This document shows, piece after piece, positions 50,645 to 60,540 of a DNA stretch of 64,000 bases (positions are counted from its first letter, which is position 1; every line of letters begins with the position of its first letter). This DNA is from Homarus americanus. Its lineage: Eukaryota; Arthropoda; Malacostraca; Decapoda; Nephropidae. The stretch lies in contig NW_024748870.1 of NCBI RefSeq assembly GCF_018991925.1, positions 5,868,193-5,932,192 on the forward strand. The letters run 5' to 3'. The notes beneath the pieces are model-generated. The model was given only the letters and a program-made list of their open reading frames with translations, was not told the origin of the DNA and did not search any database. The translations under genes and the position numbers were made by a program.

Positions 50645-52130
50645 ACTAAAACACGAGACAAGATTGGAACAAAACAGTCAGTTACCGTGGAGCTCAGGGA
50701 TAACGACCGAGGAATGATCAATAATCTGAATAAATATTTATCAACAGTTTTCACCACCGTAAATTTAAACATGATACCCGAGGCACCGACTATATACAGA
50801 GATAGTGAAGAAAATAGATTAAGTGAGATAGTAGTGACTGGTAACGATGTTAGCAAGCAAATAGACAAGCTAAAGCCTAATAAGTCACCTGGTCCCGATG
50901 ATATATTTGCCAGAGTATTAAAGAAATATCAAGAAGGGCTTAGTATGCTTTTAGCAAAGTTGTTTAACTTGTCCTTAAAAACGGGTGTAGTGCCAGAATC
51001 CTGGAGGATAGCGAATGTGATACCGATTTTCAAGAAGGGAGAGGCTCATGGCATTGCAGGAGATATTCTAAAATGGATTAGGGTGTGGTTACAGGACAGG
51101 AAACAGCGAGTGAGCATTAACGGCACTAAATCCGATTGGAGCAACGTCACTAGTGGAGTAACCCAAGGCTCAGTACTTGGATCATTATTGTTTATTATAT
51201 ACATAAACGACACAAATATCGGCATAGACAGCAACAAAAGTAAATTTGCTGATGACGCTAAAATAGGACGTAATTAAATCTGACGAGGTCTCCACAAAAC
51301 TACAGGAAGATCTAAACTAATTTTTCGAATGGACTGAAAAATTGCAGATGAAATTCAATGTGGACAAATGTAAAGTACTCAGTATAGGAGATGTAACAAT
51401 GGAAACCAGATACCAGATGAACAACGATGTTATTGAGAAATCCGAATGTGAGAAAGATTTAGGAGTAATGATAAGTAGGAATCTTAAGCCAAGTAAACAG
51501 TGTGTATTTGCTCGAAACAAGGCTAATAAAGTACTTGGGTTCATACAAAGGAGTGTTAGTTACAAGACTAGCGAGGTTATCGTAAAACTATATCTTGCGC
51601 TTGTGAGACCTCATTTGGAGTACACAGTTCAATTCTAGTCACCGTATTACAGAATGGATATAGAATCCCTAGAAATAATTCACCGGAGAATGACAAGACT
51701 AATCCCGGGCATTAGGAACCTTGAGTACAAAGACATGTTAAAGCATCTTAAATTGCACTCCCTGAGAGACGAAAAGTGAGGGGCTATATGATGAGGTGTA
51801 TAAATGGAAGTCAGGGCTAAACAAATGGGACATTACAAAGATACTCAAACAATCCAATCAGGAGGGGAAACTCGTAACAATGGTTTAAATTAGACAAATT
51901 TAGATTAAGGCTCGAAATAGGTAAACATTGGTTTAGAAATAGAGTAGTGGACGAGTGGAACAAGTTACCAAACATCATTATTTCCTCGAATACGTTGGAT
52001 AGCTTTAAACATAGGTTGGATGGATATATGGGCAATAGTGGTTGGGTGTAAATGGGACTGCCCATTGCCCAGTATGGGCCAATAGGCCCGCTGCAATTTC
52101 CTCCATTCTTATGTTCTTATGTTCTTATGA
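50645..52130 (+). mobile_element. CR1-clade LINE, copy C, internally deleted
   Basis: Reverse transcriptase remnants: KPNKSPGPDDIFARVLK, then PIFKKGEAHGIAGDILKW, where about 100 residues, including the palm A LDFSKAFD block, are deleted in frame, then TQGSVLGSLLF and SKFADDAK. A frameshift lies near 51275, and an in-frame TAG at 51636-51638 replaces the Trp of QFW. The 3' tail is three TTCTTATG repeats (52105-52128). Lies between the divergent Tsg and IR genes. Confidence 0.9.
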
Positions 52131-52406
52131 CCTATATTGTTCATTATCACATTTATTCACGGGTTCAGCTGGTCCTAACTATACGAATGTAGAGTAATAT
52201 TGTCATCCACCTGAGGCAAAAATCTTATATTCGTCAATCAAGTGGTGAATTAATATTAATCCAGATCTTCCTCAAAGCAATTAAGCTCCTTCAAGATGGT
52301 TTAAGATCCGTTAAATATTCCCAAAGGCAATTATAATACAAAGTGAGGGAGAAGAACTGAACCATCTCCTGCAGGTGGTGGCTCTCAACCTCCTCCGAGT
52401 GTTACC

Positions 52407-52408
<2 letters not shown>
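52131..52408. other. Intergenic, no feature
   Basis: AT-rich, nothing recognised. Confidence 0.4.

Positions 52409-52459
<51 letters not shown>
52409..52459. repeat. (GA)n microsatellite
   Basis: About 25 GA units. Confidence 0.95.
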
Positions 52460-52462
<3 letters not shown>

Positions 52463-52769
52463 GTGAGCTCTTGACTAGAAATATGATGGAAAAAGTGAGT
52501 TCTTAGGTACTGGACGAAATCGAACACTCTGGAAGGGAAGGAGTGAGCTCTGAGGTAGTGAATAAGGGCAGATATATCACGTCAGTGTTGTCTTCTCACG
52601 TGTTGTACATTTTAAGACCACCCGAGTGAAAAGTGCGTTGAGTTTTACACCTCCGTCAAGATTCATGAAGTGATGACTGGTTGAGGAGATGCTGGTGACC
52701 GTCGTGGATGTCATCAGGTGTGTCATCATTAATTATTTAGGTATGTGGTTAAGACAGATGAGAAAGGCG

Positions 52770-53390
52770 AGGGTGTTAGGGCGTCCGGTGTTGGGTGGGT
52801 GTGGATGCTGAGGTGGGTATGTGACGGAATGGTGTGCTTGGTGTTCTGGTAGGAGTGGCGGGAGGTGTAGGTGTTGGTGTGATGGGGGGTGGCTTGGGTG
52901 GTGAGGTGTGTGTGTGGTGGGTGGAGGGATCTGTGGGTGGTGGGGTGTGTGGGTGATGGGTGTGGGTGGTGGGGTGTGTGGGGTGGTGGGGTGTGTGGGT
53001 GGTGGGGTGTGTGGGTGGTGGGGTGTGGGTGGTGTGTGTGGGTGTGGGGTGTGTGGGTGGTGGGTGTGGGTGGTGGGGTGTGTGGGTGTGGGGTGGGGTG
53101 TGTGGTGGTGGGGTGTGGGTGGTATGGTGTGGGATGGTGGGGTGTGTGTGGGTGGTGGGTGTGTGTGGTGTGGTGGTGGGGGTGTGTGGTGGGTGGTGGG
53201 TGTGTGTGGGTGGGGGTGGGTGGTGGGGTGTGTGGGGTGGGGTGGGGTGGGGGGGTGGGTGGGGTGGGTGGGTGGGTGGGTGGTGGGGTGGGTGGGTGAT
53301 GGGGTGGGGTGGGTGGGTGGGTGGGGTGGGGTGGGTGGGTGGGTGGTGGGTGGGTGGGTGTGGGTGGTGGGGTGTGTGGGTAGAGGGAAT
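52770..53390. repeat. G-rich GGGTGTGTGGGTGGTGGG minisatellite
   Basis: About 600 bp of GGGTG/GTGTG units, almost only G and T on the plus strand, ending about 350 bp upstream of the IR start codon. Contains many runs of three or more G at short spacing, so G-quadruplex formation is plausible. Gives long Gly/Val/Trp or His/Pro/Thr frames that are artefacts. Confidence 0.95.
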
Positions 53391-53745
53391 ATGGGTATCG
53401 GAAGACGTATTTTAATAAAGGCCAAGATTGACCTGAAATATACAGTTCTTGATCTTGACGGTTATAAACAAGTGTTCAGGCGCAGGTCACATGTATCTGT
53501 TAGAGCCTTTAAGAATTCAGTATACTTCAGATAAACACAGGACACAACATCGCCGGACAAAACAACTCTTGATTCGTAGATATAGTTGGCACTTTATCTC
53601 TGCCTCCGCCACCTCCTTCATGCTTTCCGTCTGCGCAGGTGCGTGACGCGGGACGAGGCCCTCATAATAGCCGATCACGGGAGGCAGATTAAGACACATT
53701 GGCTGACCGGGGAGCGAGAGTCACAGGCATCACCACCTGGCAAGT
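53391..53745 (+). other. IR gene 5' flank
   Basis: Unique sequence just before the IR start. No clear TATA box. The start ATG at 53746 is chosen because it opens a good signal peptide and the frame continues through the first donor. Confidence 0.4.
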
Positions 53746-54262
53746 ATGCGAACTGTGAAGGCCCTCGTGTGGTTTGCGGTCTTGTCTCTGATCCACGTTA
53801 AAGTCCAGACCCTTACGGGGGAGCTGCCACGGAGTACTGCAGCGTCCATAACGTTTCTGTTAAAACCCTGGCAGGATGAGGGAGACAGATTCGCACTTAC
53901 CAGAATCCACGCGAGAGAAGATGAACCCTCTCTCGCCAGATCAGCGAACCTTACCCTGGGGTTGAGGCGACCTTGGCGCCATCTCTCAGGACCTACCCGG
54001 GGCTTCCTATTAAGGGGCAGGAGAATGAAGCTACTGTTGACAGATATTAACGTTTCAAAGTCTCAGAGCTCAGTCTCGCCCTTAAGATCGACCGGAGACA
54101 CCATGATGCAGGTGGTGCGACAGTACCTCAGGCAGTGCCTGCTGGTATTGCGTTTTGTCGGTAATAACGACCAGGGCCTGAAGACGGTTCTGAGGAAGAT
54201 GGGTGAGGCGATGGTGCCCACCTTCGTCCTGGAGTCACCAGCTGATCAGGATAATATAACAG
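53746..54262 (+). CDS. IR exon 1
   Basis: Starts MRTVKALVWFAVLSLIHVKV (signal peptide). 517 nt, donor ATAACAG|GTAGGC, phase 1. The frame continues past the donor to a stop at 54336, but the next exon needs this phase. N-terminal extracellular domain with RYLRQCLLVL-like helices. Confidence 0.85.
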
Positions 54263-56909
54263 GTAGGCCACTATTTTTCTGGGAAGCACTAGCAACCGTG
54301 GAACACGTCACAGGTGGGTTTGTACCCATCTACTGAAAGATGCGGGAAGAATTTAATTAACCCCTCTTTTATGGGTCACTGACTCGGTATATCCTCAGGT
54401 TTGGAGAAAAATTAATAATTGTGTGTCTTCCACAACAGATGACGAGGGAGGGAGCAGCAGCGTGAGGGTGGTGAGTGGGTGTGCTGCTCATATACTGCTG
54501 CTGGACCCTGGGGCAGACGGGGCTGAGGGCGGGGCAGACGGGGCCGGGGGTATGTTAGATTCACTCCTCCAGCAGGACGCCCCAGTCACTGCCCCTCGCA
54601 ACTACCTTTTCATCCTCGCTCCTTACATGAGGAATGGTTAGCACCTCCTATAGTGAAGTAACCCAGTAATACTATACTGTACTAATTTACATACGTACGA
54701 TTGTGGTGGAGCAAAATACTCATATACTATACCGTGCGTTGATAGCATAGCAGGGCAGGCTTAACTAAATTATCTTCACCTGTACTCCTCAACGTTAGGT
54801 TAGGTTAGGTTAGGTTAGCACATGATAGGTTCAGTTTTGGTTAGATTATACGGTATTAGGTTAGATTTGGTTAGAGTAGCACTAGGATGTTTAATCATCA
54901 GGGGAACTCAAACAACACTGCTAAAAGATTTTAAGTGTAAAAAAAATTACTTTCAAACTGTAGTCATAAAACGAAAATGTTAATAAATAATAAAATAGAA
55001 AAACAGTTACAACAAAGATCTGAGTAGAAAGTAAAATTCCAATCCTATTACACAAATATTTGAGTTTAATTTTTTAAATGGAAATCATCAATATAACCAG
55101 AAATCTTAACACAAATAAGCCAACAAATCAAATGGTTACACAGAAAACCGAGTCAAATCGCAGGGAAGCTCCACTAAAAAAAAAAAATCACATCCGCCAC
55201 TTATACAGGTTAATGCTGATTTATTGTTGTTAAGTTCAAGTTTGTTTAGCTCCGTGTGTAAACTTTCTAATATTGTTGTGTTGGTTGATATAACGAAATG
55301 ACCTGATGATTGTTTGGTGTCTGATTGTTGATTCTTATACACCTGCCCCCACCCTACCCCCTGTGATCACAAATCCTTATCTTCAGTGAGAATGGTGATT
55401 ATTCTTATCTAAACGTTGATAAGTGAAGATAAAGATAATTTAATTTATTCTCCCCTGCTATAATAATTTCAGTAGTAATGATAGATATAAGATAAACATT
55501 GGCGGTCGGACAGTGAATCGTGTTGTTACAGAAGATGATTACACCAAGACCCTCCTGTTGCACCCTCGTCTACCCCGCCACATGGACACCTTCCTTCTGC
55601 AGCCTCCTGACTCACAGCACCCAGGTAAGCCACTCTCCATGTCCCCTTTGCCTTCTATCTTCTTATAGTAACCATAATATAAGTGTCTCCCCTACCCCTT
55701 ACTTATACCTTCCCCTGTCAACCATTAAGTGACCCCTTACCCCTAATACCTTACCCTGATAGGCAAGTGATTATCCCAAATTAGCTTAACCTCCCCCCTA
55801 CCTCCTATAACGTCACCTACCCTAACCACCTCTAACAACTTCCTCACCTTCACCTAATCTTCCATCTTCCCCAGCCTCTCTACTGTCACTTAATCAATAC
55901 AGTAGCGTTGATTAATGTTACAGAGTGTGGTGAGTGATACAGGTGTTTCAGATAATGTGGTGGTGTACGGGCGGTGTCTCCACTGTGAGGGCGGGACAGA
56001 GGGTGTGAGGGTGGTGGCCAGGTGGGCGGTGGGCGGCCTTACACACATCAGTCCCATGTTCCAAGATCATATCAGGTGATTTCCAGGAAGTTCACTTTCT
56101 TCTTTTCTGATAATTTGCACAAGTTACTAATAGATTAAAAGATTTAACTCATATCAACTATTAAAATACGTTAAATACTATCTCATGAATTTTGATAATT
56201 ATTTGACTATTGAGAAGAATTGTATCATACACAGAAATAAAACAAACTGAAAATTTATGCTAACATCTCAATTCAAAGATGAGCATTATGCTCCTCTCCA
56301 GTTAGTCAATATAAGCGAGTCACTCAATGAGTCGCTCAGTCAGTCAGTCAATGAGTCATTCAGTCAGTCAGTCATCGAGTCAATCAGTCAGTTCGATCAT
56401 TCAATCTATCCGTGAGTGAGTGAGAGTCGAGTGACAGAATGAGCGAGCGAGTGAGTGACTGACTGACTGACTGAGTGAGTGACTGACTAAATTAGTATTT
56501 GAGTGAGTCAATCCATCATAGGTGAGCCAGATAAAGTGTCAGGAATAACGCCCACAGAGCTGACTAACTCGTACCTGGTGTGGTTCTTCATCAGGGACTT
56601 TCACGGCCACGTTTTTCACACCGTCACGATGGACTTCGCCCCCTTCATCGACTACACCAGGACGCAGGACGACCCCGGAGGCCTCACCACGCCCACGGAC
56701 TCCATGGATGTCCGTATCCTGAAGGAGGCAGCGCGGGCTCTCAACTTCTCCTTCATCTTGAGGGAGCCTTCTGATGGGCAGTGGGGGTGAGTGGGTATTC
56801 TGATGGGTAGTGGAGATGGAAGAAGACTTTTGGGAGTGGCTGATTGGAAAGAGAAGAGCTCATCAGTTTATACTTTACCAATAAGGACTAGTAAACACAA
56901 GCATTGCTT

Positions 56910-56973
<64 letters not shown>

Positions 56974-57522
56974 CTGTCTTCTTTTCTCTTTCCCCACTTT
57001 TTTAATCTGTCATCCTCTCTCTACTTCCTCTCCCTTACTATCACTCCTTATTTCTGTTTCTGCCCCTTGCTCTTTCTATCTCTGCCTTCACATGTCTCTC
57101 TCTCTCTCACATACATACGACAAATAATGTACCAACCAGGTGTGTGACAGGTACCTGCTGGAGAACGGCTCGTGGACAGGTACGGTGGGTACAGTACAAC
57201 GGGGTGAGGCGGACTTCTCCATGATGCTCTCAATCACCTGGGAGAGGACCTACGCCGTCAGCTTCACTCGCGCCTACTACGTTGAACCCATGACCTTCGT
57301 GACGAGGAAGCCCGGGCCTTTACCTCAGTGGCAGGCGCCCATCAAACCCTTCCATTGTGAGTCGGTAGTTCGGTTAAATCCTTCCACTGTGTATACTATG
57401 GTTCAGCTCCCTCAAACTATGTGACATAGCCCAATCTTTCAGACGTCTCTGCAATAACACACACACACACACACACACGTATGCAAGTTTGCTTTACTCG
57501 AGGTCCTTGTCTTCTTGTTGTC

Positions 57523-57563
<41 letters not shown>

Positions 57564-58774
57564 TCTCTCTCTCTTTATAATCAAGTATTTTCTCCAGATT
57601 TTATTTTAATCTTTTATGGTAAACATTACTGTGGTGTACTTCAGTGTTCAGTGCGCGTAAGTGTGTGTGTGTCGTGTCTCTGGTTCAGGGGTCGTGTGGC
57701 TGCTGCTGGTGGCGAGTGTCACGATGGCCGGCCCTGCCCTCTGGGTCCTCCTCCGTCTTTCCCCCTCCTCCTCCTCCTCTTCCTCACACTCACAGCGAGG
57801 AAGCTGGGAGGGAGGACAGGAAGGAGGAAAAGATGATGGGTCCGTAAGTGGTAAAGATGGGATGAAGAAGGAGGAAGAGGAAGCGGGAGGAGAAACGATG
57901 TGGAATTTGAACTTCGGGGAAATGTTTTTTTACATGTTGGCTCCCATCTTCGCTGAGCCCGTGCGGCTGTTGCCCAGGTGAGTGGTGATACTCCTTCCCA
58001 GGTGAGTGGTGACATTCCTCCCCAGGTGAGTGGTGATACTCCTTCCCCCAGGTGAGTGGTGACACTCCTCCCCAGGTGAGTGGTGATACTCCCCTCCAGA
58101 TGAGTGGTGACACTAATCCCCAGGTGAGTGGTGACACTCCTCCCCAGGTGAGTGGTGACACTCCTCCCCCCAGGTGAGTGGTGATACTCCCCTCCAGGTG
58201 AGCGGTGACACTCCTCCCCCTGGGTCAGTGGTGACACTCCTCCCCCTGGGTCAGTGGTGACACTCCTCTCCGGGTGAGTGGTGACATTACCTCTCTTCTA
58301 CTACCCCCGTAGATGATATTTTATTGATCAGTTTTCTGTATCACACCTTTCACAGACAATATGTGTGAAGGATACTTGATGCAGTCATCTGTTTGCTTAC
58401 TGAAAGAATAGTTTCCATACCATAACTAAACTTTCTGAAACACAACAAGAGAAGCAAAGTCGGTGGTACAATTGTTGTTGTTCTCATAGGTCGTCGAGCA
58501 GCCGGGTGCTGTGTGGGTTGTGGTGGCTCTTCTGTATCCTCACCACCACTCTTTATCGGGGCAGCCTCATTGCCCGCCTTACCTTCCCCACCAGGAGTCC
58601 CTCACTCAACACCCTCGACCAACTCGCCTCCAGCGACCTCGAGTGGGGAATGCTCGACACTTACGGCTCCGGTTACCAGCTCTTCAAGTCCTCCACGGTA
58701 ATATTCCTACCTATCAGGATTGCCAGAACATTGTTTGAGTAGCTCCGTCAATAATACCTCAACTTTCTATTTTC

Positions 58775-58832
<58 letters not shown>

Positions 58833-60196
58833 GGACTGTAAGCCACTGTTGTAGCAGCTCTGGTAATGAAAAAAGTTTGACTTCCAAATTTTTCGTCTCG
58901 TGTACTGGGCACTACTTTAGAAACCATCACAATAAAACTTCTGAGGCATCACAGTTCCAGATGGTACAGCTCTTTTCCTTCCAGGTGCCGGTGTACCAAA
59001 CACTGTTCCAGAAGATGCAGTACCACAATATGAGATACTCCATGGAGCGCGTCCTGGGAGGTAACTACGCCTTTATATCATGGAAGACTTACTTCAGGAA
59101 CCTCATCGCCCGAGATTACACCGACAGGAACGGCGCCACATTGGTGTGTTGAGGGGAGGATAGGGGCAAGAGATGAGGCTCAGAGGCGTCAGTGTGTTTT
59201 GCTTTTCCTTAACCCTCAACCCCTAGTAAGGCAGGGTCTCTCTCAGATGAATAAAATCGTCTGGCGTTAGCTAGACTAGGGGAGGTATATACGACTGCTT
59301 GTCCCCTGAAGGGTAATATATAACTACCAAGTGACCAATGCTTAAGGTAAGAAAGACGAAGATACATGATTGAACCATAAATAAAGAGGTAACTATGTGT
59401 TCCACATCTAAGGACTTGTACTGTAGATGTCTGAGGGCAGGAAGACGTGAGACGTCTGGGAGTTTCAGACATGGGTCGTACAGGACAGGAGAGAATAAAT
59501 GATGATATTCTTCTAAATAGAGCTTGCGTGAGCACGATAAAGAAAAGAGGGGGAGAGGGGTGATGGACTGGATTTCATTGGTGCACTGACCTTGGATATA
59601 ACGATAAAATTGAGAAAGCAAAGAGACATCGTGTGGCGTAAGGAGCAGATGGAGAGGTAAGGAGGAAACCTGAAGCTGGTTGTTTATGAGGCAATTAGCT
59701 TGAGACTCAATTTTATCTGCACCGATAGGAAAATTCTTAAGAGCACATTTTCAAACGCTCCTTAGAGCCTTGTATTGTGAGATATATTGAGGCTATGGCT
59801 GGTGTACGCCGAGTAACTTTAACACTATACTTCCTCGGGTACTGTTGTCACTTACATCTTCAGGTGCACATCGCCCGCGAGGATTTCTTCCCAGGGGGCT
59901 TCGGGTGGGCGTTCCCGAAAGACTCGCCTTACTTGGTCACCTTCGACGAGGTGTTTCAGCGAATGATAGAATCTGGGCTTATTCAAAAGTGGATGACGGA
60001 CCTCATCCAGCTGTCGGCCAGAGAGAACCGGGAGGACTTAGAGCTGCTGGAGCCGGAAGTAAAGGGTCCTCAAGCCTTCACGATCTACCACCTGCAGGGA
60101 ATATTCTTCATAATGATGGGAGGCTTCCTGCTGACGCTGCTTGCCTTCCTGGGAGAGACACTAAAAGCGTTTCTCTCTCCCCGCACGATGCTTTAA
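53746..60196 (+). CDS. Divergent ionotropic receptor (IR), complete, ten exons
   Basis: Join 53746-54262, 54439-54636, 55532-55624, 55952-56075, 56595-56786, 57151-57356, 57689-57977, 58490-58697, 58985-59143, 59864-60196: 2319 nt, 772 residues plus TAA, all phases agreeing. IRs are chemosensory relatives of ionotropic glutamate receptors. Signal peptide about 1-22; a poorly conserved N-terminal domain; ligand-binding lobe S1 from about 312 (DFHGHVFHTVTMDFAPF); TM1 about 445-467 (VVWLLLVASVTMAGP); a Ser, Gly and Glu-rich insert about 468-515; pore/TM2 region about 546-571 (LWWLFCILTTTLYRGSLIA); S2; TM3 about 742-760 (IFFIMMGGFLLTLLAF); short cytosolic end. The ligand arginine of iGluRs is kept in ITWERTYAVSF (about 407), while the S2 Thr and acidic residue appear replaced (GSGYQLF, ISWKTYF), as is usual for IRs. 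Membrane location and chemosensory role are inferred from the family. Confidence 0.9.
54439..54636 (+). CDS. IR exon 2
   Basis: Acceptor CTTCCACAACAG, donor GGAATG|GTTAGC; 198 nt, phase 1 to 1. Encodes VRVVSGCAAHILLLDPGADG and APRNYLFILAPYM, resembling the NYL.I.... strand of IR N-terminal domains. Confidence 0.85.
54795..54818. repeat. Interstitial TTAGG repeat in IR intron 2
   Basis: About 4.8 TTAGG units. Confidence 0.85.
55532..55624 (+). CDS. IR exon 3
   Basis: Acceptor TGTTGTTACAG, donor CACCCAG|GTAAGC; 93 nt, phase 1 to 1. Encodes DDYTKTLLLHPRLPRHMDT. Confidence 0.75.
55952..56075 (+). CDS. IR exon 4
   Basis: Acceptor GGTGTTTCAG, donor ATCAG|GTGATT; 124 nt, phase 1 to 2. Encodes VVVYGRCLHCEGGTEGVRVV then ARWAVGG, the VYTRC.YC..G.....V..W block commonly just before S1 in arthropod IRs. 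An earlier AG at 55922-55923 would give a stop. Confidence 0.85.
56325..56510. repeat. Tetranucleotide GAGT/CAGT repeats in IR intron 4
   Basis: Runs of AGTCAGTCAGTC, GAGTGAGTGAG and GACTGACTGACTG, partly mutually complementary, so folding is possible. Confidence 0.85.
56595..56786 (+). CDS. IR exon 5 (S1 lobe)
   Basis: Acceptor TTCTTCATCAG, donor TGGGG|GTGAGT; 192 nt, phase 2 to 2. Encodes DFHGHVFHTVTMDFAPFIDY and VRILKEAARALNFSFILREP. Only this acceptor fits the phase of exon 4; the open frame continues upstream to 56503 but that part is intron. Confidence 0.9.
56913..56968. repeat. (CT)n microsatellite in IR intron 5
   Basis: About 28 units on the sense strand. Confidence 0.95.
57151..57356 (+). 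CDS. IR exon 6 (S1 lobe, ligand arginine)
   Basis: Acceptor GTGTGTGACAG, donor CCATT|GTGAGT; 206 nt, phase 2 to 1. Encodes YLLENGSWTGTVGTVQRGEA, DFSMMLSITWERTYAVSF and YYVEPMTFVTRKPGPLPQW. The upstream AG at 57138-57139 would break the frame. Confidence 0.92.
57523..57575. repeat. (CT)n microsatellite in IR intron 6
   Basis: On the sense strand, about 115 nt before the next acceptor, with one CA interruption. Confidence 0.95.
57689..57977 (+). CDS. IR exon 7 (TM1 and low-complexity insert)
   Basis: Acceptor CTCTGGTTCAG, donor GCCCAG|GTGAGT; 289 nt, phase 1 to 2. Encodes TM1 (VVWLLLVASVTMAGPALWVL), then SPSSSSSSSHSQRGSWEGG, KKEEEEAGGE, then FGEMFFYMLAPIFAEPVRLL leading into the pore. Confidence 0.88.
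57972..58285 (+). repeat. About 25-bp minisatellite starting at the IR exon 7 donor
   Basis: About 12 units of CAGGTGAGTGGTGACACTCC plus TCCC. The first unit begins with the real exon end CCCAG|GTGAGTGGTGA. Most units keep a full donor consensus, CAG|GTGAGT, preceded by a C/T-rich tract, so each also resembles an acceptor. Some later units have GGTCAGTG or GGTGAGCG. Confidence 0.93.
58490..58697 (+). CDS. IR exon 8 (pore, TM2, start of S2)
   Basis: Acceptor TGTTCTCATAG, donor TCCACG|GTAATA; 208 nt, phase 2 to 0. Encodes VLCGLWWLFCILTTTLYRGS and LIARLTF, then SLNTLDQLASS and DLEWGMLDTYGSGYQLFKSS. Confidence 0.92.
58781..58829. repeat. (CT)n microsatellite in IR intron 8
   Basis: About 24 units on the sense strand. 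Confidence 0.95.
58985..59143 (+). CDS. IR exon 9 (S2)
   Basis: Acceptor TTTTCCTTCCAG, donor CACATTG|GTGTGT; 159 nt, phase 0 to 0. Encodes VYQTLFQKMQYHNMRYSMER and GGNYAFISWKTYFRNLIARD. Confidence 0.9.
59864..60196 (+). CDS. IR exon 10 (S2, TM3, C-terminus)
   Basis: Acceptor TTACATCTTCAG; 333 nt to TAA 60194-60196. Encodes HIAREDFFPGGFGWAFPKDS, DEVFQRMIESGLIQKWMTD, a short acidic linker, and TM3 IFFIMMGGFLLTLLAFLGE. The GFGWAFPK.SPY / GLI.KW motifs are classic iGluR/IR S2 features. Confidence 0.94.
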   Translation: MHIAREDFFPGGFGWAFPKDSPYLVTFDEVFQRMIESGLIQKWMTDLIQLSARENREDLELLEPEVKGPQAFTIYHLQGIFFIMMGGFLLTLLAFLGETLKAFLSPRTML

Positions 60197-60540
60197 AGTC
60201 CTCCTCGACCGCCTCCATTACACTCAGGAGGCTGACGGAAAACTACTGTCATGGACGGATTCACATGTATGCGTTTTGAATTTGTCAAGTTGATGTCGAG
60301 TATTGTATACCGGTACTTGTTTCTGTGTAACCAGTCAGATTCTGACCTCCACAAATTTCAATGTAACTTGCACACGCTAGTCAAACGTAGTATGTGACTT
60401 AATGTCTATTGTAAACTACAAAATAGTTGTAAGCTCTTACCCAAACTGGTAATTTCTCTTAAATTTGTCTGCATTCATGAAGTTTCAATATTTTCCAAGC
60501 AATATTAATTCCCTTCTACTTATTCATTACTTTTTTTTAC
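60197..60540 (+). other. IR 3' flank
   Basis: Presumed 3' UTR. No canonical AATAAA close to the stop; the first is near 61004, in LINE-derived sequence. Confidence 0.4.

Noticed and set aside
52733..53534. 230-codon His/Pro/Thr frame and Gly/Val/Trp frames
   Set aside because: Translation of the GGGTG minisatellite in different frames.
56503..56594. Upstream extension of IR exon 5 (MSQSIIGEPDKV...)
   Set aside because: Only the acceptor at 56594 matches the phase of exon 4 and gives the family sequence RDFHGH; the extension is intron.
57140..57150. IR exon 6 starting at 57140
   Set aside because: That AG shifts the frame; the acceptor at 57149-57150 joins WG to YLLENGSW in frame.
57489..58237. 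Frames through the CT repeats and the minus-strand frame MSPLTQGEECHRSPGG
   Set aside because: They translate microsatellites or the donor minisatellite in the wrong strand or frame.
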